In this document: positions 5,243 to 6,179 of the stretch, one piece after another
Position numbering within the stretch: the first letter of the stretch is position 1
Layout: the number at the start of each line of letters is the position of its first letter
DNA from: Candidatus Fonsibacter sp.
GTDB taxonomy: Bacteria; Pseudomonadota; Alphaproteobacteria; Pelagibacterales; Pelagibacteraceae
Assembly (NCBI GenBank): GCA_023257975.1
Contig: JALRAW010000082.1
Coordinates: forward strand, 1 to 6,179
Reading direction: 5' to 3'
Length of the DNA stretch: 6,179 nucleotides
The notes under the pieces: generated by a model
Told to the model about the DNA's origin: nothing
The model's database searches: none
What the model saw: the letters and a program-made list of their open reading frames with translations, nothing else
Translations under genes and position numbers: made by a program

Positions 5243-5535
5243 ATATACATTTTTTTGTATGAATTGGGAAAAGCTAAAAGTATTTAAAAAAGTAGCTAAA
5301 GCTGGAAGTTTTTTAACAGCATCAAAGCAAGATAATAAATCCCAATCAACTTTTTCAAGAGCGGTCATGGATCTTGAAAAAGAAATAAATCAAAAACTTT
5401 TTAATAGAACAAGCAAAGGAGTTATACCTACATTGCATGGCAGCACACTTTTAAATTTAGTCGATGATTTTTCTAATAAATTAAATCAATTTAAGAACAA
5501 TATCAGAAAAAATTAATTTTTTTTGGTTATGCATT
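5229..5535. repeat. 10-bp direct repeat GTTATGCATT flanking the LysR-like gene (5229-5238 and 5526-5535)
   Basis: Identical copies of GTTATGCATT, each containing the palindrome ATGCAT, lie about 20 bp before the likely start codon and 10 bp after the stop codon of the mini-LysR gene. The second copy is also about 95 bp upstream of glnK. They could be binding sites for the encoded winged-helix protein, linking autoregulation to glnK control, but two 10-mers in AT-rich DNA may be coincidental. Confidence 0.3.
5259..5516 (+). CDS. Stand-alone LysR-type winged helix-turn-helix DNA-binding protein (no effector domain)
   Basis: The 85 residues from the ATG at 5259 begin MNWEKLKVF, the standard opening of many alphaproteobacterial LysR regulators. 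They run through a complete winged helix-turn-helix: FKKVAKAGSFLTAS, then SQSTFSRAVMDLEKEINQKLFNRTSKG, then the wing and TLHGSTLL. The protein stops inside what would be the linker helix (LVDDFSNKLNQFKNNIRKN). LysR regulators are normally about 300 residues with a C-terminal periplasmic-binding-protein-like sensor. Nothing after the stop at 5516 looks like a decayed sensor domain, because glnK begins 113 bp later. An upstream in-frame ATG at 5232 would add nine residues, but these do not fit the family and overlap an inverted repeat. It is either a true mini-regulator or a truncated relic with an intact reading frame. It lies between the phosphatase and glnK. Its targets are unknown. Confidence 0.8.
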   Translation: MNWEKLKVFKKVAKAGSFLTASKQDNKSQSTFSRAVMDLEKEINQKLFNRTSKGVIPTLHGSTLLNLVDDFSNKLNQFKNNIRKN

Positions 5536-5629
5536 CTGATCATATCTGAATCATTGAATGGTCATTTCATTTTAAAAAAAATCTTTGTTACTCCATTACT
5601 AATTTAAACAAACAGAAACAGGGAGTATT
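5517..5629 (+). promoter_or_regulatory. glnK-amtB upstream region
   Basis: This 113 bp gap should hold the glnK promoter. I looked for a sigma-54 element (GG-N10-GC type) and NtrC-like GCAC..GTGC dyads and see neither. There is no convincing sigma-70 pair. TTGAAT at 5554-5559 is a possible -35 but lacks a good -10. Short symmetrical elements include the palindrome CATTGAATG (5552-5560), TGATCA (5538-5543) and the second GTTATGCATT copy (5526-5535). A 16-base A/T palindrome (5507-5522) spans the mini-LysR stop codon but has no loop and is not a terminator. Confidence 0.4.
5621..5625 (+). promoter_or_regulatory. Shine-Dalgarno site of glnK
   Basis: GGGAG lies four bases before the glnK ATG at 5630. 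It fixes the start and stands out because most other starts in this window (secA, argJ, mbfA, the permease, the phosphatase, the mini-LysR gene) have no visible Shine-Dalgarno sequence. Confidence 0.7.
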
Positions 5630-5968
5630 ATGAAACTAATCACTGCGATCATAAAACCTGAACAAGCAGATAATGTTAAGAAAGCTCTTAACAAAATTGG
5701 CGTGGATGGGTTGACGATGACAGATGTCAAAGGATATGGAAGGCAGAAGGGTCATACAGAATTTTATCGAGGTTCTGAATATGAAGTTGCTTTTCTTCCC
5801 AAAACAAAACTAGAAATAGCGGTCTCAAGTAAGAAATATAAAAAAGCTTTAGAGACTATTCTTAAAACAGCGAAAACTGGAAAAATTGGAGATGGAAAAA
5901 TTTTCGTAACTAATTTGAGTCAAGTTATTCGTGTTCGAACAGGTGAAAAAGGAGATAAGGCAATATGA
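5630..5968 (+). CDS. glnK: P-II family nitrogen regulatory protein (GlnK type)
   Basis: P-II proteins are cytoplasmic trimers that sense ATP/ADP, 2-oxoglutarate and, through uridylylation, glutamine. GlnK forms plug the ammonium channel AmtB when nitrogen is plentiful. The 112 residues are full length. Landmarks are the N-terminal [10 protein letters not shown], the T-loop from [17 protein letters not shown] with the uridylylation site Tyr51, the B-loop [11 protein letters not shown] (83-93) with Lys90, and the C-terminal RVRTGE (101-106) with the nucleotide-binding Arg101 and Arg103. All key residues are present, so it should be active. MKL at the start and direct linkage to amtB favour GlnK over GlnB. 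Residue 54 is Ala, where E. coli has Asp (GlnB) or Asn (GlnK). The stop overlaps the amtB start by four bases (ATGA), indicating translational coupling. Regulation by GlnD is inferred from Tyr51; no such gene is in the window. Confidence 0.95.
   Translation: MKLITAIIKPEQADNVKKALNKIGVDGLTMTDVKGYGRQKGHTEFYRGSEYEVAFLPKTKLEIAVSSKKYKKALETILKTAKTGKIGDGKIFVTNLSQVIRVRTGEKGDKAI
5951..5956 (+). promoter_or_regulatory. Shine-Dalgarno site of amtB inside glnK
   Basis: GGAGAT lies within the 3' end of glnK; its GGAG core is 10 bases before the ATG at 5965 and 13 bases before the next ATG at 5968. The spacing favours the first ATG, which gives the classical 4-base ATGA overlap with the glnK stop. Confidence 0.65.
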
Positions 5969-6179
5969 TGAAAACAATATCTAAAGTTTTAATTTTTTTG
6001 GTTGTTTTATTTCAATCAACAGTTCTTTTTGCAGCTGCACCAAAACCAGTGTTAAATCCAGGTGATGCGTCGTGGATGTTAACAAGTACAGCGCTTGTAT
6101 TGTTAATGACTATTCCAGGTCTTGCCTTATTTTATGGTGGTTTAGTTGGTAAAAAAAATATTGTTTCAACAATTAGTCA
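5965..6179 (+). CDS. amtB: Ammonium transporter AmtB, N-terminal part (runs off the window edge)
   Basis: Amt proteins are trimeric inner-membrane ammonium channels. The first 71 residues are visible. They comprise a signal peptide (MMKTISK then a hydrophobic core to about residue 22, likely cleaved near FAAA), a short periplasmic stretch [13 protein letters not shown], and the first transmembrane helix with [18 protein letters not shown] (about 44-61), the conserved N-terminal Amt signature, followed by GKKN. A cleaved signal peptide is typical of the proteobacterial AmtB group. The frame is open to base 6179 and the pore residues lie beyond the window. Overlap with glnK by four bases and an internal Shine-Dalgarno site indicate one operon with coupled translation, the usual arrangement of channel and regulator. 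Confidence 0.95.
   Translation, partial: MMKTISKVLIFLVVLFQSTVLFAAAPKPVLNPGDASWMLTSTALVLLMTIPGLALFYGGLVGKKNIVSTIS

Noticed and set aside
5232..5258. Upstream ATG at 5232 as the start of the LysR-like protein
   Set aside because: The nine extra residues are not family-like, whereas the ATG at 5259 begins with the standard MNWEKLK opening.
5507..5524. Terminator after the mini-LysR gene formed by the A/T palindrome and T-run
   Set aside because: The palindrome has no loop and no G-C pairs; it simply spans the stop codon in a homopolymer-rich stretch.
5517..5629. Sigma-54 promoter or NtrC site upstream of glnK
   Set aside because: No GG and GC dinucleotides occur at the needed 10-base spacing with supporting flanks, and no GCAC/GTGC dyad is present.

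Overview
The window is AT-rich (roughly 28-30% GC in the stretches I counted by hand) and densely packed. Its proteins are alphaproteobacterial in character: SecA, ArgJ, MbfA-type membrane ferritin, GlnK and AmtB. With gaps mostly under 130 bp, this suggests a streamlined marine alphaproteobacterium of Pelagibacterales or AEGEAN-169/HIMB59 type. That placement is inference from base composition, gene content and general knowledge. No rRNA, tRNA, IS element or CRISPR array is visible.

Layout. Bases 1 to about 219 do not belong with the rest. They are about 50% GC and, on the minus strand, carry an uninterrupted 72-codon frame that resembles the tail of a eukaryotic (diatom-like) retroelement protein. 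At about 219/220 this is joined in mid-gene to the 5' end of secA (minus strand, first ~139 codons only). The best reading is a chimeric contig end. From 220 onward the sequence is coherent. secA (minus) and argJ (plus) diverge from an 82 bp gap. argJ converges on mbfA with no base between the two stop codons. mbfA is the last gene of a minus-strand row that reads, in transcription order: a 45-residue membrane microprotein (4590-4453), a six-helix Frag1/DRAM/Sfk1-like membrane protein (4437-3769), an FTR1-family iron permease (3637-2990) and mbfA (2959-1982). A near-perfect -35 box and a tandem heptamer in the 131 bp gap before the permease suggest that the two iron genes form their own transcription unit.

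The plus strand then carries a periplasmic histidine phosphatase (4646-5197), a LysR-type DNA-binding domain with no effector domain (5259-5516), and the nitrogen-sensing pair glnK-amtB. glnK and amtB overlap by 4 bp, and amtB runs off the right edge.

How the genes work together. The FTR1 permease and MbfA (ferritin-like diiron domain fused to a VIT/CCC1-type transporter) form an iron module containing both a predicted importer and a predicted oxidase/exporter. GlnK and AmtB form the classical ammonium-uptake pair, with GlnK gating the channel according to its T-loop uridylylation state. ArgJ makes N-acetylglutamate and ornithine for arginine synthesis. The Frag1-like protein, its microprotein neighbour, the phosphatase and the mini-LysR protein have no assigned pathway and are the least understood part of the window. 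I do not see clear evidence of a wholly new system.
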